From NCBI RefSeq assembly GCF_040448305.1, contig NZ_CP148752.1:3596001-3660000 (forward strand): 64,000 nt of DNA, in the 5' to 3' direction. Origin of the DNA: Pseudomonas fluorescens (GTDB lineage: Bacteria; Pseudomonadota; Gammaproteobacteria; Pseudomonadales; Pseudomonadaceae). Position numbers and translations under genes: made by a program. Shown in pieces: positions 43,851 to 52,711 of the stretch (position 1 is the stretch's first letter; every line of letters begins with the position of its first letter). A model generated the notes under the pieces. That model had not been told where the DNA came from, did no database searches, and saw nothing but the letters and a program-made list of their open reading frames with translations.

Positions 43851-44563
43851 ATGCCCCCATCCTTTCGCAATCCCTTCCTTCGCGGTTTCCGCGACCTGAG
43901 CTACGAACGCGTCGTCCAAATTAGCTAGGCCGACAATTGTCCACCCTGCTACCGCCCTCTGCACCCGGCGCAAATCCAACTGCCCAATGAGGCCATCAAT
44001 TTCCAACCCTGCCTGTTCGATGCCAACTGCGCGGTCATCACCGACGGCCAAAGCATGCCCAGATTTGTCCGCATGCGCTGCCCGGGCGCCGGCTTGGGGA
44101 GTAGCGTGATCTACCAGACCATCGGCCATCACCTTGGATACCCGATGCATCTTGGCGACCTCCTCAGCGAAGAGGCAGCACGGCCCCTGATCGAATTGTT
44201 GTCCTTTTCCACGGGACACTACAGCCGCAGTTGGGAGATCAGCTCTGCCCACCTGCCAACGACGAAATTCGAGTACCTGCAAGAGCGAGCTTGGCACCAT
44301 TCACCGACAGGCTTCTTCGAGTGCTTCGAACTCCGCAGCAGTCATGCCGTGGGGTGCAAGCTGTACTCGACCCCCTGGAGCATGGAGGCCGAAGCGCACT
44401 GCGGCTGCAGCGCCAGCGAAGTCAGCACCCGCATGCGCGACGACCATGTCCCGCCCGTGTTGTACAGCTGTTGCTGCTGGCAGGTCACGCCGACACCCGT
44501 TTGCTGATCTTTGACCCCGACGCAGCGCCACTCCCGGAGTTGTCCCTATTCACTGAAGACTGA
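43851..44563 (+). pseudogene. Broken ICE gene: in-frame stop and frameshift
   Basis: Starting at ATG 43851 (GGAG upstream) the frame reads MPPSFRNPFLRGFRDLSYER and then meets TAG at codon 26 (43926-43928). The same frame continues as protein-like sequence for about 180 codons (QPCLFDANCAVITDG, GYPMHLGDLLSEEAARPLIE) until a stop at 44505. The natural ending (LLLLAGHADTRLLIFDPDAA to LFTED) is in the +2 frame, so a frameshift lies near 44450-44470. DUF5983-like ICE proteins have such a C-terminus; that family call is tentative. A terminator follows directly. Confidence 0.65.
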
Positions 44564-44566
44564 CCC

Positions 44567-44592
44567 AAGGCGCCCCACAGGGCGCCTTTTTC
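44567..44592 (+). terminator. Rho-independent terminator
   Basis: AAGGCGCC (44567-44574) pairs with GGCGCCTT (44581-44588), followed by TTTTT. It separates the accessory genes from the conjugation operon. Confidence 0.85.
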
Positions 44593-44694
44593 ATGAATGC
44601 TTCACGGTAATCCGGACGGCCAGATTCGGTTTTTCGGTAGGAGCGCGGCTCGCACTTTCGCCAAGGTAACGGCAACTTTTGTCGAGACCCGGAC

Positions 44695-45204
44695 ATGCAT
44701 ACCCCCACACTCCTCACCCTCGGACTGATGATCGCGCTGACCGGCTGTAACACGTCGCCACCGGCGCCCGCCCCAGCAGCGCCATCCGTATCGCCGGCCT
44801 CACTGCAGAAGCAGAAACCCAAGCTACCTAAATGGGTCCGCCAGGACCGATACACCCTGGCCAATACACAGCCGACCCTGGAACAGCGCCAGCCGCTGTA
44901 TCAGCTCATCAACGTACAGATCGCCCCTGCTCTGCACGCGAATGTCGGGGAGGCACTGCGTCACGTGCTGCAACGGTCGGGCTACTCACTCTGCCCCGAC
45001 AGCGCAGCGGTGGATCGGTTGTTCAGCCGTCCCCTGCCCGCCGTGCACCACCAACTCGGACCGATTTCGCTGCTGGACGCCTTGACCATCATCGGCGGAC
45101 CGGCCTGGAGGATCAACATCGATCCGGTCGACCGGACCGTCTGCTACACCCTTCGCTCGCCACAGCCCAAACCGCCACTCTCGACATCGGAGATCGCGCC
45201 ATGA
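44695..45204 (+). CDS. PilL-type ICE lipoprotein (TIGR03748-like)
   Basis: A 169-residue lipoprotein with signal and lipobox LTGC near residue 18, a Pro-rich linker, then a TcpQ/PilL-type domain (VGEALRHVLQRSGYSLCPD, GPISLLDALTIIGGPAW). It is the first gene of the transfer operon in this ICE class and is an outer-membrane-anchored part of the pilus or conjugation channel. It overlaps the next gene by 4 bp. Confidence 0.85.
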   Translation: MHTPTLLTLGLMIALTGCNTSPPAPAPAAPSVSPASLQKQKPKLPKWVRQDRYTLANTQPTLEQRQPLYQLINVQIAPALHANVGEALRHVLQRSGYSLCPDSAAVDRLFSRPLPAVHHQLGPISLLDALTIIGGPAWRINIDPVDRTVCYTLRSPQPKPPLSTSEIAP

Positions 45205-45872
45205 AGGTCCACCGCTTTCAGGCCCTAGTGATCGGCGGCCTGTGCCTGGGCGCCGCCGTGCTGGCTGGCGAAACGTACAACCAACACCAGCAATTGGCCG
45301 AACTCCAGGCCGCAGCCCGCGGTGCCCCTGCCGACCCGGCTCCCGCGTTGCGGCGCGACGTCGATGCGCTCGGCAATACGCTCGCGACATTGCAGCTGCA
45401 GGTGGCGGCGCTGGGAGACGCGCAAGGTCAGCATGCTTCGGCGCAGACGACGCTCAGCCAGCAGTTGGATGAGATGGCCGCATCGCTTAAGGCCGTTCAA
45501 GCGGCACCGAGTGGGCCGAGCAGCGCCGACTTCAGTGCACTGGAACAGAGGCTTGGCAGGACAGAAATTGCGCTTGAGACCCAGTCGGCACGAGCCTCCG
45601 TGCCAGCGGCCGACACAACACGGCCGCTGGCGCCCATGGGCCAGAAAGCCAAGGCCAAAGCCCCGGCGCCGCCGCTGACCCTGCTGGGTATCGAGACCCG
45701 AGGCGTGATGAGGTTCGTTACTGCCCTGCCCACCGGTGCCCACTCGCTGTCGACCGTGCACCTGCTGCAGCCCGGCGACAGCCTGAACGGTTGGCAGCTG
45801 CGTACGATCCACGAGGACGAGGCCGTGTTCCACGCCCCCGGCCATGGCGATCGCACACTGCCCCTGCCGTGA
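45201..45872 (+). CDS. Membrane-anchored coiled-coil conjugation protein
   Basis: A 223-residue protein starting at ATG 45201, overlapping the PilL stop by 4 bp. One N-terminal transmembrane helix (about 8-25), a long coiled-coil part (about 27-125), then a C-terminal globular piece with LLGIETRGVMRFV and LLQPGDSLNGWQL, which recalls PilP-type domains. It is found at this spot in PFGI-1-class elements. Function inferred from context. Confidence 0.7.
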   Translation: MKVHRFQALVIGGLCLGAAVLAGETYNQHQQLAELQAAARGAPADPAPALRRDVDALGNTLATLQLQVAALGDAQGQHASAQTTLSQQLDEMAASLKAVQAAPSGPSSADFSALEQRLGRTEIALETQSARASVPAADTTRPLAPMGQKAKAKAPAPPLTLLGIETRGVMRFVTALPTGAHSLSTVHLLQPGDSLNGWQLRTIHEDEAVFHAPGHGDRTLPLP

Positions 45873-45882
45873 AGAGGTGCTT

Positions 45883-46602
45883 ATGCTTCGGCTCTCCGCC
45901 CTCCCGCTGATCCTGCTTCCCACCTGCCTGCTGGCAGGGCCGGGATGGAGTGCACCGAAAATGCTCGGATCAGACCAGCAGTACAGCGAGCAGGCGCCGC
46001 TGGATCGGCAGCCGTCAGTCGCGACGCAGGCCAAAGTTTGGGGGCTAACGGATGACGAATGGGCCAAGTTCGAGCAACTGCAGTCCGGGCCGCGCCACTA
46101 CTGGTCGCCGCAGCTCGACCCTCTCACCACCCTGGGCGTGGAGGCCGACTCTGAGCAGGAGCGGCAGCGCTACGCCGAACTACAGGTTCGCCTCGAAGCC
46201 AAACGCGCAGAACGCGAGCTGGCTTACCAGAAGGCCTACACCGCCGCCTGGGCACGACTGTTCCCGGGAATGCTGCCGGTGCAGGGTCTGGCCGATGAGT
46301 CCGCAACGTCGAGCAACACCCGCTATGCCCTGTTCGTGGAAGAACGCTGTCCTGACTGCGCGACCAACACCCAGCAGTGGCTCCATGCCGGCGCCCGCCT
46401 GGACGTGTACCTGGTGGGCAGCCAGGGTGACGACGCGAGTCTCCGACACTGGGCGCGTGGCGCAGGCATTACCCCAGCCCAGGTTAGCAGCGGCCAGGTC
46501 ACCCTAAACCACGACCACGGCCGGTGGTTCGCCCTGGGCGCGGCCCGACCCTTGCCGGCGCGTTTTCAGCAGGTGGATGGTAAATGGCAGCGCATCGACT
46601 GA
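45883..46602 (+). CDS. TIGR03759-family ICE protein with thioredoxin-like CPDC motif
   Basis: A 239-residue secreted protein; start 45883 with GAGGTG upstream, signal peptide cleaved near LAGPG. The SDQQYSEQAPLD and GLTDDEWAKFEQLQSGPRHYW parts are typical of TIGR03759. The CPDC motif in EERCPDCATNTQQW suggests a thioredoxin-type fold. It overlaps the transglycosylase gene by 19 bp. Confidence 0.85.
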   Translation: MLRLSALPLILLPTCLLAGPGWSAPKMLGSDQQYSEQAPLDRQPSVATQAKVWGLTDDEWAKFEQLQSGPRHYWSPQLDPLTTLGVEADSEQERQRYAELQVRLEAKRAERELAYQKAYTAAWARLFPGMLPVQGLADESATSSNTRYALFVEERCPDCATNTQQWLHAGARLDVYLVGSQGDDASLRHWARGAGITPAQVSSGQVTLNHDHGRWFALGAARPLPARFQQVDGKWQRID

Positions 46603-47138
46603 TCCTCACGCTGGCCTTGACCGGCGTGACCGTGGTCCAGGCGGACGCCCTGCCTCCGCCCGCGTACCAGTTGGCCGCCGCGCGGGCCGGCATCCCCGCC
46701 TCGGTACTGTTCGCCATCGCCCTGCAGGAGAGTGGCACCCCGCTACGCGGTCGTCTCATGCCCTGGCCTTGGACCTTGAATGTCGCCGGCACACCGCAGC
46801 GTTTTGCCAGTCGCGATGAGGCCTGTGCTGCGCTCAGGCTAGAACTCACACGCCATGACCCCAAGCGCATCGATGTCGGTCTGGGACAGACCAACCTCGG
46901 CTACCACTCGGACCGCTACCCCAGCGCCTGCAATGCACTCGATCCACGGGCGAACTTGGCCATCACCGCCGAGCTACTGCGTGCGCACTATGCCGATGTG
47001 GGTGACTGGGTCGTGGCTGCTGGGCGCTATCACCGTCCGGCCGGCGGTGCGCCCGCGGCGCGCTACCGCACACAGTTCAGTCGGCACTGGCAGCGCATCC
47101 AAGCGATCGCGTCCCTTCGCGGAGGGTCACAGCCATGA
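46584..47138 (+). CDS. ICE lytic transglycosylase
   Basis: A 184-residue periplasmic transglycosylase (SLT fold). It has a signal peptide, catalytic Glu in ALQESGTPL, GLGQTNLGYH and the ALDPRANLAITAELL block. It would locally cut peptidoglycan so the conjugation channel can cross the cell wall. It overlaps the neighbours on both sides by 4-19 bp. Confidence 0.88.
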   Translation: MAAHRLILTLALTGVTVVQADALPPPAYQLAAARAGIPASVLFAIALQESGTPLRGRLMPWPWTLNVAGTPQRFASRDEACAALRLELTRHDPKRIDVGLGQTNLGYHSDRYPSACNALDPRANLAITAELLRAHYADVGDWVVAAGRYHRPAGGAPAARYRTQFSRHWQRIQAIASLRGGSQP

Positions 47139-47554
47139 GTCTCTCGCGCTTGGTGGCACTGGCCATCTGTACGTGGCTGTCGCTAACCGTGATCGCCGCT
47201 CCCACCAAGCCCCTCGATCCACGCGCGCTGAATTGGGTGCTGCCGGTGCACAGCGCGCGCCTCACGCCGGGCGCAGTGCCGCCTAGAAAGTTGGACCTGC
47301 CGGGCATCACGCCGCTGTTCCTGGTCGGGCAGGACGCAACCTCGCTGGCCTGGTTGGCGCAGCATGCACAGGCCCTGCAGGACCTGGGCGCCAGCGGGCT
47401 AGCTGTCGAGGTCGCCGACGCCCAGGCGTTGCGCCGCATCCAGGCGACAGCCCCTGGACTGAACATCTGGCCGGTGAGTGGCGACGACATCGCCGAGCGG
47501 CTGGAGCTGGAACACTACCCGGTGCTCATCACGCCCACCGGCTTGGAACAGTGA
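47135..47554 (+). CDS. TIGR03765-family ICE protein (thioredoxin-like)
   Basis: A 139-residue exported protein: signal peptide ending near LTVIAAP, then LPVHSARLTPG and TPLFLVGQDATSLAWLAQH. It ends in YPVLITPTGLEQ, a TrbC/TraW-like thioredoxin-fold ending. It overlaps the transglycosylase by 4 bp and precedes TraD by 9 bp. Confidence 0.85.
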   Translation: MSLSRLVALAICTWLSLTVIAAPTKPLDPRALNWVLPVHSARLTPGAVPPRKLDLPGITPLFLVGQDATSLAWLAQHAQALQDLGASGLAVEVADAQALRRIQATAPGLNIWPVSGDDIAERLELEHYPVLITPTGLEQ

Positions 47555-47563
47555 GGGAGGATC

Positions 47564-49690
47564 ATGGGCGACCATGCGATGGAATCCCTGCTGCGCCCTG
47601 CAGTGGAGCTGTACACCGTGGGTATCTGCGCCGGAGCTGGCGCCCTGTGCCTGCACTCGCCTTGGGCGGTGGCCCTGTCGCCTGAGGTGGGTACGGGCAT
47701 GGCCCTGGCTTACACCGCGTTCGGCCTCAAACGGCTTAACGAGGCCCGGATTGTCCTGTGCTATCGGCGCAACATTCGTCGCCTGCCGCGCTACTCGCTG
47801 ACCAGCCGACAGATTCCGGTGAGCCGCAAGCGACTGTTCATGGGGCGTGGCTTCCGCTGGACTCGCTTGCACACCCAGCGCCTGCTCGAAGCTCAGGACC
47901 CGGCGCTGGCCTGCTATATGAACCAATCGGTTGCGTATCAGTGGGCCAGGCGCCTGGAGTGTCTGCTGGAAAAGGCGCCTTCAGGGCTCTCGCTGCTACC
48001 CCGCCTCACCGCCTGGGACAACCCGCTCAATCCGGTACGCCCGCTACCACCGGTCGGGGGCTCACCGCTGCTGCACGGCGTCGAGCCGAGTGAGCAGGAA
48101 GCCACCTTGCCGCTGGGTGAGCGTGTTGGGCACACCCTAGTGTTGGGCACCACCCGGGTCGGCAAGACGCGCCTGGCGGAGGTCTACATCACCCAGGACA
48201 TCCACCGTCCAACCCAAGAGGTGGTGATTGTCTTCGACCCCAAGGGCGACGCCGACCTGCTCAAGCGCATGTACGTGGAGGCACGCCGCGCCGGCCGCGA
48301 GCACGAATTCTACGTATTTCACCTCGGGTGGCCGGAAATCTCCGCACGCTACAACGCCATCGGCCGCTTCGGTCGCATCTCGGAAGTTGCTACCCGTATC
48401 GCCGGACAGTTAAGCGGCGAAGGCAACTCCGCCGCGTTTCGCGAGTTCGCTTGGCGTTTTGTAAACATCATTGCCCGGGCTCTGATCGAACTGGGCCGGC
48501 GTCCGGACTACCTGCAGATCCAGCGCCATGTGGTGAACATCGACGCGCTGTTCATCGAATACGCCCAACATTTCTTCGCCCACCACGACGCGCAGGCCTG
48601 GGAAGCGATCGTGCAAATCGAGGGTCGCCTTAACGAGAAGAATGTGCCGCGGCATATGATCGGCCGGGAAAAGCGCGTGGTCGCCATCGAGCAGTACCTG
48701 GCTGCGAAGCGCATCTTTGACCCGGTGATGGATGGTCTGCGCTCGGCCGTACGTTATGACCGCACCTACTTCGACAAGATCGTCGCCTCGCTACTGCCCC
48801 TGTTGGAAAAGCTCACCAGTGGCAAGACGGCGCAACTGCTGGCCCCCAACTACGCCGACCTGGACGATCCACGGCCGATCTTCGATTGGCTGCAAATCAT
48901 CCGCAAACGCGGCATCGTCTACGTCGGCCTGGATGCACTGTCAGACGCCGAAGTCGCCGCCGCTGTCGGTAATTCGATGTTCGCCGACCTGGTCTCCGTC
49001 GCCGGCCATATCTACAAGCACGGCATCGACCACGGCCTGCCGGGTTCCTCCAGCGCGGCGGACAAGGTGCCGATCAACCTGCACGCCGACGAGTTCAACG
49101 AGCTGATGGGGGATGAATTCATCCCGCTGATCAACAAGGGCGGTGGTGCGGGTATCCAGGTTACTGCCTACACCCAGACCTTGAGTGACATCGAGGCGCG
49201 CATCGGCAGCCGGGCCAAAGCCGGCCAGGTCATCGGCAACTTCAACACTCTGCAGATGCTTCGTGTACGGGAAACCGCAACCGCGGAACTGCTGACCAAT
49301 CAACTGCCCAAGGTCAACGTGCAGACCCGCACCCTGGTCTCAGGGGCGACGGACACCGCGGATCCCGAAGCCCGTACGGACTTCACCTCCTCTTCGCAGG
49401 ACCGTGTCACTACCAGCGCCGTGCCGCTGATCGAACCCGCACACATCATCGCCCTGCCCAAGGGACAGATGTTTTCGTTCCAGGAGGGCGGGCAACTGTG
49501 GAAGGTGCGTATGCCGCTGCCCACACCGGCCAGCGACGATGCGATGCCGGCGGATCTGCAGACCTTGGCCGCGTGCATGCGCGACTCGTACAACGCCAAT
49601 GCGGGTAACTGGTGGACCACTGCGGGAGGTGCACCGACCGTCGACTTCGATCCCGAGATGCCACCGTCTGGGCGTAGACGCGAACCGTAA
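47564..49690 (+). CDS. traD: TraD-type coupling ATPase (TIGR03743-like)
   Basis: A 708-residue type IV coupling protein that links the relaxosome to the secretion channel. It has two N-terminal membrane segments (about 12-50), Walker A LVLGTTRVGKTR, Walker B VVIVFDPKGDAD, and the late SXT/TOL-type NLHADEFNELMGDEFIP segment. GGAGG precedes the ATG. Confidence 0.93.
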   Translation: MGDHAMESLLRPAVELYTVGICAGAGALCLHSPWAVALSPEVGTGMALAYTAFGLKRLNEARIVLCYRRNIRRLPRYSLTSRQIPVSRKRLFMGRGFRWTRLHTQRLLEAQDPALACYMNQSVAYQWARRLECLLEKAPSGLSLLPRLTAWDNPLNPVRPLPPVGGSPLLHGVEPSEQEATLPLGERVGHTLVLGTTRVGKTRLAEVYITQDIHRPTQEVVIVFDPKGDADLLKRMYVEARRAGREHEFYVFHLGWPEISARYNAIGRFGRISEVATRIAGQLSGEGNSAAFREFAWRFVNIIARALIELGRRPDYLQIQRHVVNIDALFIEYAQHFFAHHDAQAWEAIVQIEGRLNEKNVPRHMIGREKRVVAIEQYLAAKRIFDPVMDGLRSAVRYDRTYFDKIVASLLPLLEKLTSGKTAQLLAPNYADLDDPRPIFDWLQIIRKRGIVYVGLDALSDAEVAAAVGNSMFADLVSVAGHIYKHGIDHGLPGSSSAADKVPINLHADEFNELMGDEFIPLINKGGGAGIQVTAYTQTLSDIEARIGSRAKAGQVIGNFNTLQMLRVRETATAELLTNQLPKVNVQTRTLVSGATDTADPEARTDFTSSSQDRVTTSAVPLIEPAHIIALPKGQMFSFQEGGQLWKVRMPLPTPASDDAMPADLQTLAACMRDSYNANAGNWWTTAGGAPTVDFDPEMPPSGRRREP

Positions 49691-49725
49691 ACGCCCAGGC
49701 AGCAACCGAGTATTGTGGAGCCCAT

Positions 49726-50454
49726 ATGCCCACCACCACTGCTAGCGCGACTCCTGCGCCACGACGTCCGGGGCTCATCTTCGGCACGGTCGAACTGTGC
49801 TTACGGCTGTTCGGCCTGCTGTTCGCTTCGCTGGTTTTCTCCATCGTGCTGGAGTTTGTGGGCCTGCTGTGGTTCTGGCCGGAACAGGGCTGGCATCACA
49901 GCCATACCATGTGGCTGAGTGAACTGGGCTGGCTCAGCAGTCATTTCAAGAGTTCACTGCTCGTGCAAGAACCGGCGCAAGCGACCGCTAAGGTTCTTCA
50001 GCACCTCAACGACTGGGTCGTGGTCCGCTCCGGGTGGGCGCAATCCGATGCTCAACTGAAGCTGCTCAGTCGAGAGGCGTCACTACAGGGGCAGTTTGCC
50101 CAAGCATACGTCGTGCTGCAGGACTACTTGCTGGCAGCCTTGTTCACGGTCTTCACTTTCGTGGTTCGCCTGGCCGTCCTCATCCTGGCCATGCCCCTGT
50201 TCCTGCTCGCCGTGATCACCGGTGCCGTCGATGGCTTGATGCGACGCGACCTTCGTAAGTTCGGAGCCGACCGGGAGAGCAGCTTTGTTTACCACCGAGC
50301 GAAGCGGACATTACTGCCGCTGACGGTGAGCCCCTGGGTAATCTATCTTTCTCTACCTTGGTCGCTTAATCCCAACTGGGTGCTGCTCCCATGCGCTACG
50401 CTGCTCGGCTGCATGGTCGCCATTACTGCTGCGACTTTCAAAAAATACCTCTGA
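49726..50454 (+). CDS. TIGR03747-family conjugation membrane protein
   Basis: A 242-residue inner-membrane protein with about four transmembrane helices (one near 20-45, others around 140-180 and 200-240). RRDLRKFGADRESSFVYHRA is the family loop. It follows TraD and probably belongs to the inner-membrane platform. Confidence 0.85.
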   Translation: MPTTTASATPAPRRPGLIFGTVELCLRLFGLLFASLVFSIVLEFVGLLWFWPEQGWHHSHTMWLSELGWLSSHFKSSLLVQEPAQATAKVLQHLNDWVVVRSGWAQSDAQLKLLSREASLQGQFAQAYVVLQDYLLAALFTVFTFVVRLAVLILAMPLFLLAVITGAVDGLMRRDLRKFGADRESSFVYHRAKRTLLPLTVSPWVIYLSLPWSLNPNWVLLPCATLLGCMVAITAATFKKYL

Positions 50455-50708
50455 TCACTCACCTTTTACCTCTAAAAGCTGACGAAATAGTGCATTTGAG
50501 GTTTGCAGTGTCCAGCGCACAGTTACACACAGAAAAATTCGCATACCGGTCAATTAGCTGGCCTGTTTATTATCTCCCGCGCACCGGTTTGCCTCGAAAC
50601 CTATCTATCAAGCCCCCTGTAAATCGATGGCCCGACAATCCTTTAAGGTCATGTCAACACCTGCCTAATACATCAAGGTGAATGCCAGATTCTCGGCTGG
50701 ATTTCGCC
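50455..50708. other. AT-richer gap inside the transfer operon
   Basis: A 254-bp non-coding stretch divides the transfer genes into two blocks. A weak promoter-like pair TTTAAG/18 bp/TAATAC near 50642-50671 is seen. No hairpin terminator is obvious. Confidence 0.35.
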
Positions 50709-51044
50709 ATGATCTCTTCACGCTATCCGCTGCTGCTTGCTTGCTTTGTGACGCTATCTGCCGCTGCACAGGATGCTCGCGAGCGTTCGGACCTAGGCCT
50801 TATGCAGCGGCAGATCACTGTCATCGAGCAGTTGGCCGATCACGCGCGCAGTAGCCAGGTCGATGTCGAAACGTCTCGGTATCACTTCGACTACCCGAGG
50901 TTCGTAGCCGACCTCGAGCATATGCGCCGCGGCATCAGCAAGTACCTGTCGCCCTCCCGAGCGCAGCCTACCGATCTAGCCGAGCTGACCAGTGACTATC
51001 GCGCTGAAGCGCCTCACCCGAGTTCGCCCGATGAGCATGACTGA
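50709..51044 (+). CDS. RAQPRD-family ICE protein
   Basis: A 111-residue exported protein with signal peptide (cleavage near LSAAAQ) and the SPSRAQPTDLAELTSDYR motif that names the family. ATG 50709 is chosen because it puts the signal peptide at the N-terminus; an ATG at 50682 with AAGGTGA adjacent cannot be excluded. It overlaps the next gene by 14 bp. Confidence 0.82.
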   Translation: MISSRYPLLLACFVTLSAAAQDARERSDLGLMQRQITVIEQLADHARSSQVDVETSRYHFDYPRFVADLEHMRRGISKYLSPSRAQPTDLAELTSDYRAEAPHPSSPDEHD

Positions 51045-51270
51045 CGCCCAACTCACCGCGTTCTCCGCAGTGGCCGGGTTTACCCCCCAGCTCAGTTCGG
51101 TGCTGTGGCGCTCCTCGGTTCTGGTGCTGGCGTTGCTCTGGTGCGCCTGGGCGCTGTGGAGCGGCTACCGCGGCTGGGCGGCCGGCAACACTAATTTCGG
51201 CGCGCTTGGCGGCAGCACTTTGCGCCTCGCCCTCGTCTTGATCGTGCTGATGTTTTTCATGCTGTCGTAA
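51031..51270 (+). CDS. TIGR03758-family pilin-like membrane protein
   Basis: A 79-residue protein with two hydrophobic helices (about 25-42, 55-77); FTPQLSSVLWRSS and SGYRGWAAG are the family marks. ATGs at 51031 and 51037 are both possible. Candidate pilin or channel subunit. Confidence 0.85.
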   Translation: MSMTDAQLTAFSAVAGFTPQLSSVLWRSSVLVLALLWCAWALWSGYRGWAAGNTNFGALGGSTLRLALVLIVLMFFMLS

Positions 51271-51286
51271 ATCAGGAGACCTTGCC

Positions 51287-51664
51287 ATGAACTTCTCCCG
51301 CCGTTGCCACCGCCAGCTCGCCATGCTGCGGGATACGTGTTCGAAAGCCCTGCTCGGCGCTCTGGTGCTGCTGGGCTCGACCCTAGTCTGGGCTGACCTG
51401 CCGACCATGGAAGCGCCCTCCCGCGGCGAAGGTTCGGGGCTGATCGATACCATCAAGAACTACGCCTACGACGGCGGCATCCTACTCGGGCTGCTGATCG
51501 CCACCCTCGCGTTCCTGGGCGTGGCTTGGCATTCGCTCACCGTCTACGCCGACGTGCAGAACCAGCGCAAAACCTGGAAAGACCTCGGCGCCGTGGTCGG
51601 TGTCGGCGCACTGCTGGTGGTGGTGATCCTGTGGTTTCTGACCAAAGCCGCCACGATTCTGTGA
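51287..51664 (+). CDS. TIGR03745-family pilin-like protein
   Basis: A 125-residue protein with a long leader (cleavage near LVWADLP), two transmembrane helices and the family motif APSRGEGSGLIDTIKNYAYD. The layout is that of a conjugative pilin precursor. AGGAGA precedes the ATG. Confidence 0.88.
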   Translation: MNFSRRCHRQLAMLRDTCSKALLGALVLLGSTLVWADLPTMEAPSRGEGSGLIDTIKNYAYDGGILLGLLIATLAFLGVAWHSLTVYADVQNQRKTWKDLGAVVGVGALLVVVILWFLTKAATIL

Positions 51665-51671
51665 GGTCACT

Positions 51672-52073
51672 ATGTCCGACACCCCTACCACCCTGCCTGA
51701 CGGCACGTTGACCTTCCTGCCGGAGCGCCTCAACCGTGATCCGGCCGTCCTCCGTGGCCTCACCAACGACGAGATGTGGGTCGCGCTGATCGTCGGCGCC
51801 ACGCTGGGCGTGATCCTCGGTGCGCCGCTGGCGGTAGCCACCGCCTCCATCGCCACCCTCCCCACCTGCATGTTCCTGTGCATGACGTTGGTGTTACTCG
51901 GCGGCGGCCAACTGCTGCGCCGGGCCAAGCGTGCCCGCCCCGAAACCTGGCTATACCGGCGCTTGCAGTGGCAACTGGCGGTGCACTGGGGCATCGGTAC
52001 CAGCCAAACGATCCTGCATTCCGGCCCCTGGACCGTCCGGCGTACGCGCCGGCACGTGAGGGCCGCCACATGA
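51672..52073 (+). CDS. TIGR03750-family conjugation protein
   Basis: A 133-residue inner-membrane protein with two helices (about 38-80). The FLPERLNRDPAVLRGLTNDE start is the family hallmark. Small inner-membrane partner of the VirB4-like ATPase by analogy with TraL/VirB3. It overlaps the next gene by 4 bp. Confidence 0.86.
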   Translation: MSDTPTTLPDGTLTFLPERLNRDPAVLRGLTNDEMWVALIVGATLGVILGAPLAVATASIATLPTCMFLCMTLVLLGGGQLLRRAKRARPETWLYRRLQWQLAVHWGIGTSQTILHSGPWTVRRTRRHVRAAT

Positions 52074-52711
52074 GCCGCTTCCGCAATAAGGTGGACGCGC
52101 AGCAGGCGCATATCCTCAGCCTGCGTCTGGCCGTGGCGATCCTGGCGTTATTGTGCTCGGGGTTCTGGTACGGCTGGCAGACTGCACCCTCTGAGCTGAC
52201 CATACACGTGCCGCCCGACCTGCGCTCCGGCAGTACGCGCAAATGGTGGGACGTACCGCCCGAAAACATTTATGCCTTCGCCTTGTACATCTTCGGCCAG
52301 CTCAACCGCTGGCCCACCGATGGCGAGATCGACTACCACCGCGCCATCTTCGCCCTGCAACCCTACCTCACCCCGGCATGCAAAACCTTCTTCGACGGCG
52401 ACTTCGAGTACCGCAAGGCAGCAGGCGAACTGCGCGGCCGAGTGCGCGGTGTGTACGAGGTGCTGGGCCGCGGCTACAGCGACGATCCCAACCTGCGAGT
52501 GAAGCAGCTGGATAAGCACAGCTGGCTGGTCAAGCTCGACCTCAATGCCGACGAATACTACGCCGCCGAGCCGGTGAAACGCGTGGTGGTGCGCTACCCG
52601 CTGCGGGTGGTGCGCTTCGACGTCGACCCCGAACACAACAAGTGGGGCCTGGCCCTGGACTGCTACGAGGGTACACCGCAGAAGCTGACGCTGCCTGGAG
52701 GTGCATCATGA
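52070..52711 (+). CDS. TIGR03746-family conjugation protein (TraE/VirB8-like)
   Basis: A 213-residue inner-membrane protein with one N-terminal helix (about 19-38) and a periplasmic NTF2-like domain (ELTIHVPPDLRSG, YAFALYIFGQLNRWPTDGE). Start 52070 overlaps the previous stop by 4 bp. The fold and order match the VirB8/TraE position. Confidence 0.88.
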   Translation: MSRFRNKVDAQQAHILSLRLAVAILALLCSGFWYGWQTAPSELTIHVPPDLRSGSTRKWWDVPPENIYAFALYIFGQLNRWPTDGEIDYHRAIFALQPYLTPACKTFFDGDFEYRKAAGELRGRVRGVYEVLGRGYSDDPNLRVKQLDKHSWLVKLDLNADEYYAAEPVKRVVVRYPLRVVRFDVDPEHNKWGLALDCYEGTPQKLTLPGGAS

